Of a DNA stretch of 64,000 bases, positions 9,256-19,515 are shown one piece after another. Within the stretch, counting starts at the first letter, position 1; each line of letters begins with the position of its first letter. Made by a program: the position numbers and the translations under genes. Under the pieces are notes generated by a model that saw only the letters and a list, made by a program, of their open reading frames with translations, had not been told where the DNA came from and did no database searches. This stretch comes from Allorhodopirellula heiligendammensis (GTDB lineage Bacteria > Planctomycetota > Planctomycetia > Pirellulales > Pirellulaceae), in contig NZ_SJPU01000001.1 in NCBI RefSeq assembly GCF_007860105.1, positions 1,004,090-1,068,089 on the forward strand, in the 5' to 3' direction.

Positions 9256-9947
9256 GATGCGGACTCAATTAGTGAAGTTGAGAAAGAGGAGGGTATAAGT
9301 TTTTCTTCGAGAACTGGATTTGCTGTCGCGGTTGCCAACGCGATGACGAATTCGGCGCGTCGTATGATACGAACATACGCCCATCGTGACGGATTGCTAT
9401 CGCGATGTTTGGCGACTCGACAATTGATCACATCCGGTTCAAATCTCGAATCATTCGTGACGGTAACGATTTTCCACTGATGCGGTGAGAAAGTGTCGCA
9501 GCGGCAATGAGCTTTGTACGCTGCTTCCTTTGCCGCCCAAAAGGCCGCGATCGGCAAATCACCAATCGTGACTCGCTCACGCTCATCAAACCACGTCCTG
9601 GCAAATCCATCGCTTAGTTTCAGTTGACCGTCGACAATGTCAATCCCGACGCGATGATTGCTCACCGCAGCAGAAACCGCGCGGCTGATGTGGCTGATCG
9701 AAAGACGCTGGTGAACCAAACTCCATTCTCGCGAATGCTCCTCGCTGGCGTGGCTTTTTACGAAAGCGATTGGCCGACGAGGACGCCCTCGCCGGCCACG
9801 GGAGTCGATGTGATACTGGGCAAGCGAGTCGTGTCGAAATTCTTGGAGCAGATAAGCGAGCAATCGCTGGGAATGGCTACGCAGTTCCCTGGGTGACCCT
9901 CTTTCCGCCTGAGATCGCTGAAGCGACCATTGCACGTGCTGGCTCAT
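9252..9947 (-). CDS. 4'-Phosphopantetheinyl transferase (Sfp/AcpS superfamily)
   Basis: The product is 231 residues from the ATG at 9947, which overlaps the stop of the megasynthase (ATGA). The frame extends upstream to 10019 but that part lies inside the megasynthase gene. The family signatures are present: VGIDIV (Mg2+-binding Asp) and FWAAKEAAYKA (W-x-x-KE-x-x-x-K). The enzyme moves phosphopantetheine from CoA to the DSIKK serines of carrier proteins. Its position between the megasynthase and the enoyl reductase points to the tandem ACP protein of the same operon as substrate, comparable to HetI in cyanobacterial glycolipid clusters. The rest of the sequence is divergent. Confidence 0.85.
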   Translation of the reverse strand: MSQHVQWSLQRSQAERGSPRELRSHSQRLLAYLLQEFRHDSLAQYHIDSRGRRGRPRRPIAFVKSHASEEHSREWSLVHQRLSISHISRAVSAAVSNHRVGIDIVDGQLKLSDGFARTWFDERERVTIGDLPIAAFWAAKEAAYKAHCRCDTFSPHQWKIVTVTNDSRFEPDVINCRVAKHRDSNPSRWAYVRIIRRAEFVIALATATANPVLEEKLIPSSFSTSLIESAS

Positions 9948-12900
9948 GACATGGCTCCGCGGACGAGCGCACATTGGTAGCCACGCACACTCAGCACCGC
10001 GAGCCCGGACGCGTCCCAAACATCAAAATCCAGTTTCGCCAAGCCCGGTGACTTGTGGACCACTTCAGTGCGTACCAGCAAGGACTCGTTTTGGGAAATC
10101 GTGCGATTAATCTGAAGCATTTCAATTCCCATCGGTATCCCCACTTGGTTTGGTTCTTCCATCCACAGCAAGGTGCCCGCCGTGAAAAGACACGAGTCCA
10201 GGACCGCCATGGGAGTCAGAGGAGTGCCGGAACGTTGATCACCAAAGAGTTCGTGAGGATCGGGAGCCACGAGATTCCCGAGCATCGCGCGACCGGCACG
10301 GCAAATGCTACGCAGAGCGCGGAACGGAGGGCCGTGATAGATGACCTCGTTACCCTTGAACTCGGCGGCGGCCCAGAAGACAGGCTCCGACAACCGCAAC
10401 GACCCAGGATTCAGGATGGGTGCATCACGCGGGATCAAAGCGCTGACTCGGGGCTGATTCTTTTGAACAGTTACTTGGCGGCTGTTGACAAAATCCGCCA
10501 CCAGGGCCGCCTGAGTCCCCTCTTCGCAGCTCTCTAATAGCACGCGGCACGATTGTCTCTCGTCTTTATTGACCGGAAGGCCGTTTTGAATCGCGATGTT
10601 TGATAGGACGATCGGATTGTCGGGTTCCGCCGCGCGACCGTAACCCGCTTCCACAATTGCCTCCACCGATGCTACCAGCGGCATCAAAGGTCGGGAACGA
10701 AAGAGATGTTCGTACAAGAACGGATCGGTTTTGGCATCAAGGTCAATTCGAAATACCTGTTGATCCGACGGTCCAGTCTCGTGCTGACAATTTAATAGCG
10801 GCAGTCTCAGTTTTTCGCCGCCGCCCGTCCGGTGCAAACGGACCTCCCCGTCGGGACACCGATTCGAGAGTTCGCACTTCAACTGATCCACGACGTCGTC
10901 CGCAAATCGAGCGAGTTGATCAGCATGCGGTTCCAATTGAATACGAGTCGCCTGGAGCCCTCGATTCTCGTGGCGAAGGTCAGCAATGAACGCACTCGCA
11001 CCGTTCAAATCGCCGGATCGCGCTGGCGAAGACACACCCATGCTTAAGAATACTGCGAGCGGATCCTGCCTGGTGAGGTCGATCAGGTCCTTCGTCATCA
11101 ATGCCTGCGAGAACGCATCGCTGCCGTCTGTGCATTGCAGCACACCTTGGGGGCGTCCATGTTGTGCCCGCACGTTCGTGAGAAGAGCGGATAACTCCTG
11201 CCGATCGCTGAGATCACAGGGGTAAACCTGGAGAGCTCGCTGTTCGGGGCCCGTTGTCGTGCCAATGAAGTGCATCTTAAGGGAGAATCGTTCGGCGAAC
11301 CGAGATGCAATCTGTTCGAACCATACGCAATCTTGGGACACAGCGATCCATACCGATCCAGGTTGCGGTAGATGGGCTGCTCCCGTCGGTAGTGGCTTCG
11401 TCTCGAGCTGGAGTAGGCTGCGGCGTCGCTCGCCCGCGATACTGATATAAACGGCAGGATCTCCAGACGAGATTTCTGCGAGCCATGAATCAGCCAGCTG
11501 AGGAGGCGAAACGTCTAAGGCACCGTCAATAATCTTCAGTCGAACAGCGTGCTGTTGGCATAGATCGGAAATGGATTCTGCCAACACTGCGCCTTCGATC
11601 CCGACCGGTCGCGAACGAACGCCGAAATCGCCCCCCAAACAGGTAAATAGGCTGAGCGTCCGAGTTGATCCAGGTTGGTGAGCGGGAGCCTCCAGCCACT
11701 GCTTGACCACCCGGTAAGGAAGCTGGATAGAATGATCGCAGCGCGCTATCCACTTGGAGCGATTGCTAATGTGCCAAGCGTCGGAATCACGCGGTGTGCA
11801 AATGACGAGATGGTCGACATCGGACTCTTCAAGCTCCCGAGCGATGAGGGACGCCGCCTGTTCGGTATCGCGCGTCGAGATCCGTATAACTGAAACCCCA
11901 GTCTGACCCAGCGCCTCGGCGACGGCATCGCTATCAGGATTGTCCCCAATCACGATCGAACGACCTGCCAAGTCTGAGCTGTTCTGTGGGCAAAGCGATA
12001 CTGCGTGGGGGCGTCGAACCGATCGCTGCCAGGGGACAACTCGACCGTCGTTTCCTGAGGCCGGCTTCCCAACCGACGCCGTGGGGTCTGTTGAGGCTAG
12101 CTCCACATTGTTGGGCCAAACAGGATCCGGATAGAAGGTCTTGTAATGCCTCCAGTCCGTGATCGTGACATCCGTCTCTCCACTACCAGATTGCAGTTCG
12201 TCGATCAGATGGGCGACACCTTCGGCGACACTCATGTATCGCATATTCATCATCGCCTTCGCATGCTTAGTTTCGGGTCGGACGGCCATTCCGACTTCGT
12301 CCCATGAGTGCCACGCGAGCGTGACCACACGTGTTGCAGGACGGCGGCGTTGGAACCACGAGCCTAACTTGGCGACCGCTTCATTCGCCGTGCAGTAATC
12401 TGTTTGGCCAACACCGCCAAACCGCCCGCTGATCGATCCAAATATCACGAAAGCTTTTAGCGGATCACCAGCGGTCAGCTGCATGAGCGCTGTGCATCCT
12501 GCGAGCTTGGAATCGATCGTGCGACGCACCAGCTCAGGTTTCTTCGAGGAAAACTTATTTGACTTCTCAAATCCAGCTCCGTGAATGACCCCTACGATCT
12601 GCTCACCTCGCTCGCGAATACGATGCAGGACCGCGTTGAGTGAGTCGATGTTTGAAACGTCGCATCCCCAATATTGACAGCGGACTCCCTTGGCCGCAAA
12701 GCGATCGAGCGTCCGGCGGATCTCAATAGCTTTCTCGATTGCGGACCATCGCTCAGCGGGGATGGCCTTTTCGGCGATCGCCTCTCGCATGACGTGGGTA
12801 CGCAACTCTCGCAATCCCACATCGTCCAACGCACACCAAGCTGGATCGATCTCTGGCGGAGATGACGAACCAATCAGATGCAACGTCCCGCGTACACGTT

Positions 12901-15900
12901 GCCCAATCGCCTCAGCGACTGCGGCTGTCACGCCACGAGCGCCACCGGTGATGATCCAGGCACCCTCGATTTGCGAGAGTGCATTGGCGCCTAAATTCTC
13001 ACCATCACTGAGCGATTGAATGGGTATGTTGATCGGCCGGAGGACGTAGCGCATTCCCTCGCGATCGTATCCAACTTCGGCCTCACCGCATTGTGCTTGC
13101 CACTCATCGAGTACCGCAGTCGCGGCGGCATCCACTGGAAGTTCGCGAGCGACATCAATGATGCCCGCAGCAAATCTGTCATCCAATCCGACTTTGTTTT
13201 CTAACCGGATAGCTTTAATCAGCCCCGTGAGACCGCCGTCGGCAACACTCTGCAACTGCCCCGAGAATCCAAAATCGCCAGCGGTGCGAATCACCCCAAA
13301 ACACGACGAATGGTTTGTCAATTTGTCTGCAACAAGTCCACCATACCACCATTGCAACACTCGGTATGGCACAATCAGTCCACTGGCGATTTGCTCTGCA
13401 GATTGGTTTAAGAGATCGTTCGCTACTATGGGGTCGCCTGCATGATCAGCGCTATCTCGCGGTCCACACTCGGTTACGATCACATGAAGAGTGCGGTGCT
13501 CTCCGTACGCTTTTGTGAGGTTTTCGATAATTTGTTCGACCGTCAATTTGGTCGACTGTAAGATCGCGCTTCGTCCACTGATAACCAATCGACGATGAAT
13601 TTGCTCCGCCAAAGGACCGTCACCGAGCACCAGCACGATGCCAACGGAAGTCTTGTCGGTCTGTTCGCCCGGGTAATCTGCCAATTTTCGAGGCACCATC
13701 CGTACGACAAATCGATTGCAAATCCGCTCACTCGCGTCAACTGGCGAACGTCCTTTTTCGCTCGTTGCCAAACGCGTGAACTCGGCAGGCGACAATAATG
13801 GCCAAGGGCACTCCGCTACCGTGAGGGGCGTGTCAAGACAGATTTTCCGCTCTGCTGCTGAGTGTGATTTCGCAGGGTGTTTAGGTGTTTGGACACGATT
13901 GCCCTTCTGTGGGTGCGTGCGGAAGCCAAACGGACGCAAATCAATTTCGACGAAGCGATCATTCTCTAAACGTCGGTTTGAGATGCGACCCTCATCAATG
14001 ATCCCTGCGTCTCCGCCGTCGGCTGACTCTTGCAAGGGGCGGTGTGATCCCGTCAAAGCCGGGTCCGTCACGGCAATCCATGCCTTCGCCTCAGCTGGTG
14101 CCATTACGACACTGGCCTGATTGTCCACCCGGCTGATCGTATGCATGGTCGGATACGCAGTCTCGCGTTCACGATGCGGACAGTGTTGATCTCGCAATGC
14201 CCGTTGGGCTTGGTCAAGTGAGAATCGATCGACGGTGGCCGGAAAGAGCTCGGCAAGACGATTCAAGCGATTCGTGGAATGGGGCGGTGTATCGACTTCT
14301 GCGGAGAGCAGTTGTGCATGATTCGACGCCAGCACCGACGGTTCCGCGCAGTGGTGGACAGCCAGCTGGGAGCCATCGTATTCCAGATAGGTTCGTTTTC
14401 CCGTCTCGGTTTCGTGCAACGTGATCCCCCACGCGCCGCGTCGCCGTGTAGCCTTGATCGTTTGGATTGCGTCCTCGATGGTCTCGGCGCGTTGCAGCAC
14501 ACGAGCGATCAAAAGACCGTGAAGCAATCCGAATCGATTCTGATCGCTTCGTGGCCGATCGACCAACATGGAACTGCTCATGCTCAGTCCAGCGTCGTTG
14601 AATCCCGCGATCGCCCCGACCTGCCCAGAAACGGTGAAGAGTACATGAGGAAGCCCTGTTTCGGGCCTCCGTATGCATACACTTCGTGGTAGGGGGCCTC
14701 GCAGGGTCAAACCGATGGGCAGGTCTTCGTTGGCCCCATGCCACCACGCGTTTGGATTGTCGTAGGCCGGCACAAGAAAGTGTGCGCAGCCTGCTTCGAT
14801 ATCAGGGTAAAGCCAAAAGTTCATCGCGATCAAGCTTTCCAACGCCACACCACTACCTTCGGCGACGCCTTGAAGCTCCTCAAACGATTCCTCGCACCAA
14901 TATTGTTGAGTATGAGGAACAACATCGGATAGGTCCGGCAGGTCACTGCCGTTGGTACCGAACGTGCCGGCGCATAGGGACAACAGTTGCCCGATGCGAT
15001 CACGTTCCATCAAACCGTATTGCCGCCCCATCTCACGAGCTGTTCCATTCAGTTCGAGCGTTCGCACATGTCGGGATACCTGAACTGTCGCGGGGAGCGT
15101 GACTGCCACGGGAGACGCTGTCGTCGCAGCAGATGCGGACGGAATCGCAGCGACATTCCTCACCTCGTCTTGCGGTCGACAAGACACATTGGCGTCATCG
15201 GTTGACGATCGGATCGAACGGGTGGCTTGGATCGCTGATTTTTTTTTTCCCGCGGACACATTCGAGTCGGGGTATACGTCGAAAATATCGATCGCGGGAT
15301 TGCGTCTCAGCTCTGCACCGAGCCGTCCATTGACAGCGAGCGCAGCGCGGACGCAGGCAAGGCTTCTCCCGGCACCGTTGCGGCGGTCGTCCATCGCAAT
15401 TGAGACACAATCGCTCCGGTCGGCGAGGATATGGCGATTGAGTCCCGTTAGCACTTGCGATGGACCGGCCTCGATAAATAAACGACAGCCATCATTAACA
15501 GCTCGCTCGATACATGAAACATACGGAATCGGAGCCACCAATTGCTTGACCAAGCCAGCCATTAATCGCGTTGGATCGGATTCGTATCTTCCGCTCACGG
15601 TACTGAGTACGGGCAGCCGTGCCGGTCGCATGGGGAGATCCGCCATCGCCGCAGCAAATCCAGGCTGGGCTGCCTGCATCAATGGCGTGTGAAACGCGCA
15701 CGGTACCGCCAAACGCTTCGACGACAATCGTTTCCGTTTTAAGAGCTCCGCAAATTCGAGAACCGATTCGTTGCGTCCACCTACTACGGTTTGTCTCGGA
15801 GAGTTGCAACTGGATATCCACACATCTCCTCCGTACTGTTCAATCATTGGAGCGAGTGTGTTCGCATCCGCACCCACCGAGAGCAATGATGCGCTGGGTA

Positions 15901-18900
15901 GATTCGCGTCGTCGATCGCGAGACACCGCTGGTAGGTGGCGCGCACCACGGTAGACAAATCCCACACGCCGGCGGCTAGCATTGCGACGAGCTCGCCGTA
16001 GCTGTGGCCAATCACGAGGTCCGGCGTGGTGTCCCACGCGGCGACCTGGCGCATCGCCAAGGTGTTGCTCAGCAACATGGCGAGCTGTGTGCGAAACACA
16101 TCTTTGCCCAATAGTTGGACATCGTCGTTGAGCACATGCTGCACCGACGGCATGTTTAACGATCCCAGCACGCGATCAATCTCTGCCGCTGTGCGCGACC
16201 AAACGGGGTCGTTCGCAATCTGGGTGACCCACATTCCAGCGTACTGAGAACCTTGACCTGGAAACAACATCGTGACGAGATTCGGCCTCTCCGACACCAT
16301 GCTGAAGAAGATCCCCTGCACAGCGAGGTGGGCTAGGTTGCGTTCAAATTGGAGACCGCTCCATGCTGGCTGTACTTTCTCAGCCAAGTCTGCGGGTGAG
16401 TTCACGACGAAGGCCAGTCGGAAACGATCATCGACACCGAAGGGCTGCTCGCCTGCCGAAAACGCGCGTTCGACATCGGCACCCAGTGCCTCCACGTTCG
16501 CAAGTAACTCGGAGACAGTGGCTGCCCCGAGGGTGACGATTCGCCACTGATTATCGGAATCGCTCGGCGCAGCGGCGGCAATTTCTCTGGAGGCTTTGCT
16601 ACCCTCGTCGCGATTGTGCGAGTGCTTCGTCACGACCGGTTGTCGTGTCGATTTCGCAAACTCGTGCGAGCTGACCACCGCCGAATATGCAACGGTATCA
16701 TCTTGCATGGAGGTCACCAATGCCGCAGCGGCCAGGTCGTGCGAGACGCTAGGTAATGCCTCCCGTTTGTTGGATAGCGAAAAACGGTTGAGCCCATGGG
16801 TTGATGTCTCGGTAGGGCGATGTAACAGCGGCGCAACCAGCCTCGTTTTCACCGATTCGGCAGCACGCAGCAGGGACGCCATCGAGGAGGCGCCACCCAG
16901 CGCGCCGGTGCTATCAGCAACAGTGCGAACATGCGCGGGAACACCACTGCGGTGCCCCTGCGAGCCGTTTTCGGGGAAGGTGGAGATCAAACCGGCCAGT
17001 AGGCCCCGATCATACTTCGCATCGCCGGCAGCGGTTGCTTCCACCAACCCCACCTCACTGACATGCGTTTGAGATGCGGCAAGCGCTCGGGTAATCGATA
17101 GTTTCGTGTTCTCGGCCATCGTGCCCCCTGAGGCTGCTCCGAAGCCACGTATCACCGCGTGCACCGTGTCGCCGTCCCGCTCTGCCTTCTCAAGTGTCTT
17201 GACCACCAGGACACCGACACCCTCGCCTGGAAGGATTCCGTTTGGTTCAAATAGCGGGCGGACCGTCGAATCGGTTGAGAGCGTCGAGCGTTTGCAATGA
17301 TAATCAAACATTGAAAACCCGCCCGACCGCTGTCCCGACGCGACGATCATCATGTCGGTGTGACCGGTGTGCAACAGGGTGGATGCCAGATGCAACGCAC
17401 CGAGTGCGGAGGTGTCACCACCGTCGATTGCGGTCGCCCCGCCCATCAGATCGAACGTCTTGGTACATCGCGACGCTAGCGTACTGCTGGTGAACGAACC
17501 GGTTTCATCGAGTAACGCGGGCATCCGTTTGAGGAGTAGGTCACCGTAGGCCTCCGATAGATCGTCAATCCGTTCATCCGAAATGCCAATCGCCTCGAGA
17601 CGAACACGGAGATCACTGAGGAACTCGTGCAATCGAATTCCCATTTGCAGTTGATTTCCAAATTCACCACCGAAGATGCTGCCAACGATCATCCCAGTTC
17701 GGGTTCTATCATATTCGCGGTCTCGGTACCCGCTGTGCACGAGAGCCTGGTCAACCGCATCGAGCAGCATGAACTGCAATGGATCAGCACCCTGAATCTG
17801 TTTGGGCGGGACCTTATGTTTTCGCCAATCGTATTCGTAGTCCGGCAAAAAACCGCCGCTAAGCTGAGATGGCTCAAGGGGCAGATTGGACGTCATGAAA
17901 CGACCTGGCGGAAGTGGCACAATTCCCGAAATGCCTTGCAACGTTCGTTCCCAGAACGATTGCCAATCCGTTGCGCCGGGGAGAATTGCCCCCATGCCGA
18001 TGATAGCGAGATCAGCCGGGGCGTTGTTGTCGTTCTTTACCTTCGGCTGAGCTCGATCGCCAACCAGTCTCTGAGCTTCCTGGGGACAGTACTCATCGAC
18101 TACTACGTGAGCATTGAGCCCACCGATCCCAAATGCGTTGACACCCGCGCGACGTGGCGAACCATCCGGTTGTGCCGGCCACTGACGTGCTTCTACGGGT
18201 AAGTCGAATGGAGTCTCCGCCCAGGGGATTTTCGGGTTAGGCTGTTCGACAAAAGGTGTGGGGGGAATGACGCGGTGCTTCAGTGCCAGTACTGTTTTGA
18301 CGAGTCCGGCCAAACCCGCAGTTTCGAGCGTGTGTCCGATATTCGCTTTCACGCTGCCGATAGGGATCCGGTAGCCTGCCGGAATCCTGCCAGCGAGTCC
18401 GCGCGAAAGGGCTTTCACTTCGGTCGCATCACCGACCGGAGTGCTGGTCGCATGGGCCTCGATATACTGCAAGCGATCTGCTCGCAACGACGAACCGTAG
18501 GCGCGGCGCAATGCCTCGATCTGGCCCTCTTCTCGAGGTGCCCACAAACTCTTGCCCTTCCCATCGGAAGACACGCCGATTCCACGAATCACCGCTTCCA
18601 CCTGGTCCCCATCAGCCACAGCACGTGCCAATGTTTTGAGCACCAGAATCACGTAACCTTCGGCACTGACAAGTCCATCGGCGCCGGCGTCAAAGGGGCG
18701 CGAACCGGTTGCCGAGATCGAACCAGCCTTCGAGAATAAAATCAGACTATCAAATTTGCAGTGCGAAGTGCCGCCGACGACAGCCATGTCGATCTCGCCG
18801 GTCTGAAGCGCAGTCGCGCCGGCAGCAAGCGCGTAGAGCGACGATGCGCACGCGGCGTTGAGAGCCATGTACGGCCCATCGAGTCCGAACGCTTTGCTAA

Positions 18901-19504
18901 CGATTCGGCTCGCCTGGAACGCCTCCAGTTTCGGGCCTCCGGTGGCATCGTGTCCGCGATAACGCGAGTGTGTCTCGCCGACGATACTTTGAATGATCTC
19001 GTCGCCACGATCGCCGACGAGCTCGTGATATTGCGGAAGATCATTCAAATAGCTGGCCGTTTCAGGGACCAGCGTTCGGTACATCAAATCGCCGCCTAAA
19101 CCCGTGCCGCGCGTGTGGCCAATGTAAACACCGGCGCGACGGTTCGGCAGGTCGTGAGGGTCCCATCCCGCGCTACGCATCGCTTCGGCTGCGACGCTCA
19201 ACAACTCCAAGTGTGCCTCATCAGCGGCAGCGATATCTTCTGCCGTCAGTCCGAAAGGCTCGACCGCTCGCGATTCACTGCGAACGATCCCGCCGATGCG
19301 ACTGTAGGTTTTCGCACGCGCACCTTCGACTGGATCATAATACATCCGTTGGTCGAGTCGGTCGGGAGGCAGCTCACCGATGGCGCTGCGTCCTTGCCGA
19401 ATCAGGTCCCAGTACTCGTCAGTATTATTCGCGCCCGGAACCCGGCAAGCCATGGAAACTATCGCGAGCGGGATCTCTTGCAATGCGTTTGAGGGTGTCG
19501 TCAT
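9944..19504 (-). CDS. Polyketide/secondary-lipid megasynthase KS-CLF-AT-C45-KR-pseudoKR-DH
   Basis: The product is 3186 residues. Domains are: (1) active ketosynthase ~10-470 with Cys219 (NAACASS), EAHATST and NIGHTLETAG; (2) KS-like chain-length-factor domain ~495-900, with Cys replaced by Asp697 (DGGDTSALG); (3) acyltransferase ~1075-1390, FPGQGSQ and Ser1168 (GHSYGE); (4) C45 acyl-CoA:6-aminopenicillanate acyltransferase-type Ntn domain ~1470-1820, nucleophile Cys1573 in AGC; (5) ketoreductase ~1880-2450, with ITGGARGV and Tyr2370 (DYCTAN); (6) a KR-like region ~2510-2850 lacking the Gly motif and the Tyr; (7) hot-dog dehydratase ~2915-3186 with His2933 and Asp3103. There is no ACP domain; ACPs lie in the neighbouring gene, 11 bases upstream. 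The C45 domain sits where PfaA-type synthases carry their ACP repeat. The likely product is a long reduced or hydroxylated acyl chain. Structure unknown. Confidence 0.93.
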   Translation of the reverse strand: MTTPSNALQEIPLAIVSMACRVPGANNTDEYWDLIRQGRSAIGELPPDRLDQRMYYDPVEGARAKTYSRIGGIVRSESRAVEPFGLTAEDIAAADEAHLELLSVAAEAMRSAGWDPHDLPNRRAGVYIGHTRGTGLGGDLMYRTLVPETASYLNDLPQYHELVGDRGDEIIQSIVGETHSRYRGHDATGGPKLEAFQASRIVSKAFGLDGPYMALNAACASSLYALAAGATALQTGEIDMAVVGGTSHCKFDSLILFSKAGSISATGSRPFDAGADGLVSAEGYVILVLKTLARAVADGDQVEAVIRGIGVSSDGKGKSLWAPREEGQIEALRRAYGSSLRADRLQYIEAHATSTPVGDATEVKALSRGLAGRIPAGYRIPIGSVKANIGHTLETAGLAGLVKTVLALKHRVIPPTPFVEQPNPKIPWAETPFDLPVEARQWPAQPDGSPRRAGVNAFGIGGLNAHVVVDEYCPQEAQRLVGDRAQPKVKNDNNAPADLAIIGMGAILPGATDWQSFWERTLQGISGIVPLPPGRFMTSNLPLEPSQLSGGFLPDYEYDWRKHKVPPKQIQGADPLQFMLLDAVDQALVHSGYRDREYDRTRTGMIVGSIFGGEFGNQLQMGIRLHEFLSDLRVRLEAIGISDERIDDLSEAYGDLLLKRMPALLDETGSFTSSTLASRCTKTFDLMGGATAIDGGDTSALGALHLASTLLHTGHTDMMIVASGQRSGGFSMFDYHCKRSTLSTDSTVRPLFEPNGILPGEGVGVLVVKTLEKAERDGDTVHAVIRGFGAASGGTMAENTKLSITRALAASQTHVSEVGLVEATAAGDAKYDRGLLAGLISTFPENGSQGHRSGVPAHVRTVADSTGALGGASSMASLLRAAESVKTRLVAPLLHRPTETSTHGLNRFSLSNKREALPSVSHDLAAAALVTSMQDDTVAYSAVVSSHEFAKSTRQPVVTKHSHNRDEGSKASREIAAAAPSDSDNQWRIVTLGAATVSELLANVEALGADVERAFSAGEQPFGVDDRFRLAFVVNSPADLAEKVQPAWSGLQFERNLAHLAVQGIFFSMVSERPNLVTMLFPGQGSQYAGMWVTQIANDPVWSRTAAEIDRVLGSLNMPSVQHVLNDDVQLLGKDVFRTQLAMLLSNTLAMRQVAAWDTTPDLVIGHSYGELVAMLAAGVWDLSTVVRATYQRCLAIDDANLPSASLLSVGADANTLAPMIEQYGGDVWISSCNSPRQTVVGGRNESVLEFAELLKRKRLSSKRLAVPCAFHTPLMQAAQPGFAAAMADLPMRPARLPVLSTVSGRYESDPTRLMAGLVKQLVAPIPYVSCIERAVNDGCRLFIEAGPSQVLTGLNRHILADRSDCVSIAMDDRRNGAGRSLACVRAALAVNGRLGAELRRNPAIDIFDVYPDSNVSAGKKKSAIQATRSIRSSTDDANVSCRPQDEVRNVAAIPSASAATTASPVAVTLPATVQVSRHVRTLELNGTAREMGRQYGLMERDRIGQLLSLCAGTFGTNGSDLPDLSDVVPHTQQYWCEESFEELQGVAEGSGVALESLIAMNFWLYPDIEAGCAHFLVPAYDNPNAWWHGANEDLPIGLTLRGPLPRSVCIRRPETGLPHVLFTVSGQVGAIAGFNDAGLSMSSSMLVDRPRSDQNRFGLLHGLLIARVLQRAETIEDAIQTIKATRRRGAWGITLHETETGKRTYLEYDGSQLAVHHCAEPSVLASNHAQLLSAEVDTPPHSTNRLNRLAELFPATVDRFSLDQAQRALRDQHCPHRERETAYPTMHTISRVDNQASVVMAPAEAKAWIAVTDPALTGSHRPLQESADGGDAGIIDEGRISNRRLENDRFVEIDLRPFGFRTHPQKGNRVQTPKHPAKSHSAAERKICLDTPLTVAECPWPLLSPAEFTRLATSEKGRSPVDASERICNRFVVRMVPRKLADYPGEQTDKTSVGIVLVLGDGPLAEQIHRRLVISGRSAILQSTKLTVEQIIENLTKAYGEHRTLHVIVTECGPRDSADHAGDPIVANDLLNQSAEQIASGLIVPYRVLQWWYGGLVADKLTNHSSCFGVIRTAGDFGFSGQLQSVADGGLTGLIKAIRLENKVGLDDRFAAGIIDVARELPVDAAATAVLDEWQAQCGEAEVGYDREGMRYVLRPINIPIQSLSDGENLGANALSQIEGAWIITGGARGVTAAVAEAIGQRVRGTLHLIGSSSPPEIDPAWCALDDVGLRELRTHVMREAIAEKAIPAERWSAIEKAIEIRRTLDRFAAKGVRCQYWGCDVSNIDSLNAVLHRIRERGEQIVGVIHGAGFEKSNKFSSKKPELVRRTIDSKLAGCTALMQLTAGDPLKAFVIFGSISGRFGGVGQTDYCTANEAVAKLGSWFQRRRPATRVVTLAWHSWDEVGMAVRPETKHAKAMMNMRYMSVAEGVAHLIDELQSGSGETDVTITDWRHYKTFYPDPVWPNNVELASTDPTASVGKPASGNDGRVVPWQRSVRRPHAVSLCPQNSSDLAGRSIVIGDNPDSDAVAEALGQTGVSVIRISTRDTEQAASLIARELEESDVDHLVICTPRDSDAWHISNRSKWIARCDHSIQLPYRVVKQWLEAPAHQPGSTRTLSLFTCLGGDFGVRSRPVGIEGAVLAESISDLCQQHAVRLKIIDGALDVSPPQLADSWLAEISSGDPAVYISIAGERRRSLLQLETKPLPTGAAHLPQPGSVWIAVSQDCVWFEQIASRFAERFSLKMHFIGTTTGPEQRALQVYPCDLSDRQELSALLTNVRAQHGRPQGVLQCTDGSDAFSQALMTKDLIDLTRQDPLAVFLSMGVSSPARSGDLNGASAFIADLRHENRGLQATRIQLEPHADQLARFADDVVDQLKCELSNRCPDGEVRLHRTGGGEKLRLPLLNCQHETGPSDQQVFRIDLDAKTDPFLYEHLFRSRPLMPLVASVEAIVEAGYGRAAEPDNPIVLSNIAIQNGLPVNKDERQSCRVLLESCEEGTQAALVADFVNSRQVTVQKNQPRVSALIPRDAPILNPGSLRLSEPVFWAAAEFKGNEVIYHGPPFRALRSICRAGRAMLGNLVAPDPHELFGDQRSGTPLTPMAVLDSCLFTAGTLLWMEEPNQVGIPMGIEMLQINRTISQNESLLVRTEVVHKSPGLAKLDFDVWDASGLAVLSVRGYQCALVRGAMS

Positions 19505-19515
19505 GGTGGGCTTAT

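Noticed and set aside
15099-15692. 197-codon open frame on the plus strand
   Set aside because: Antisense to the AT-C45 linker and AT domain of the megasynthase; no domain features.
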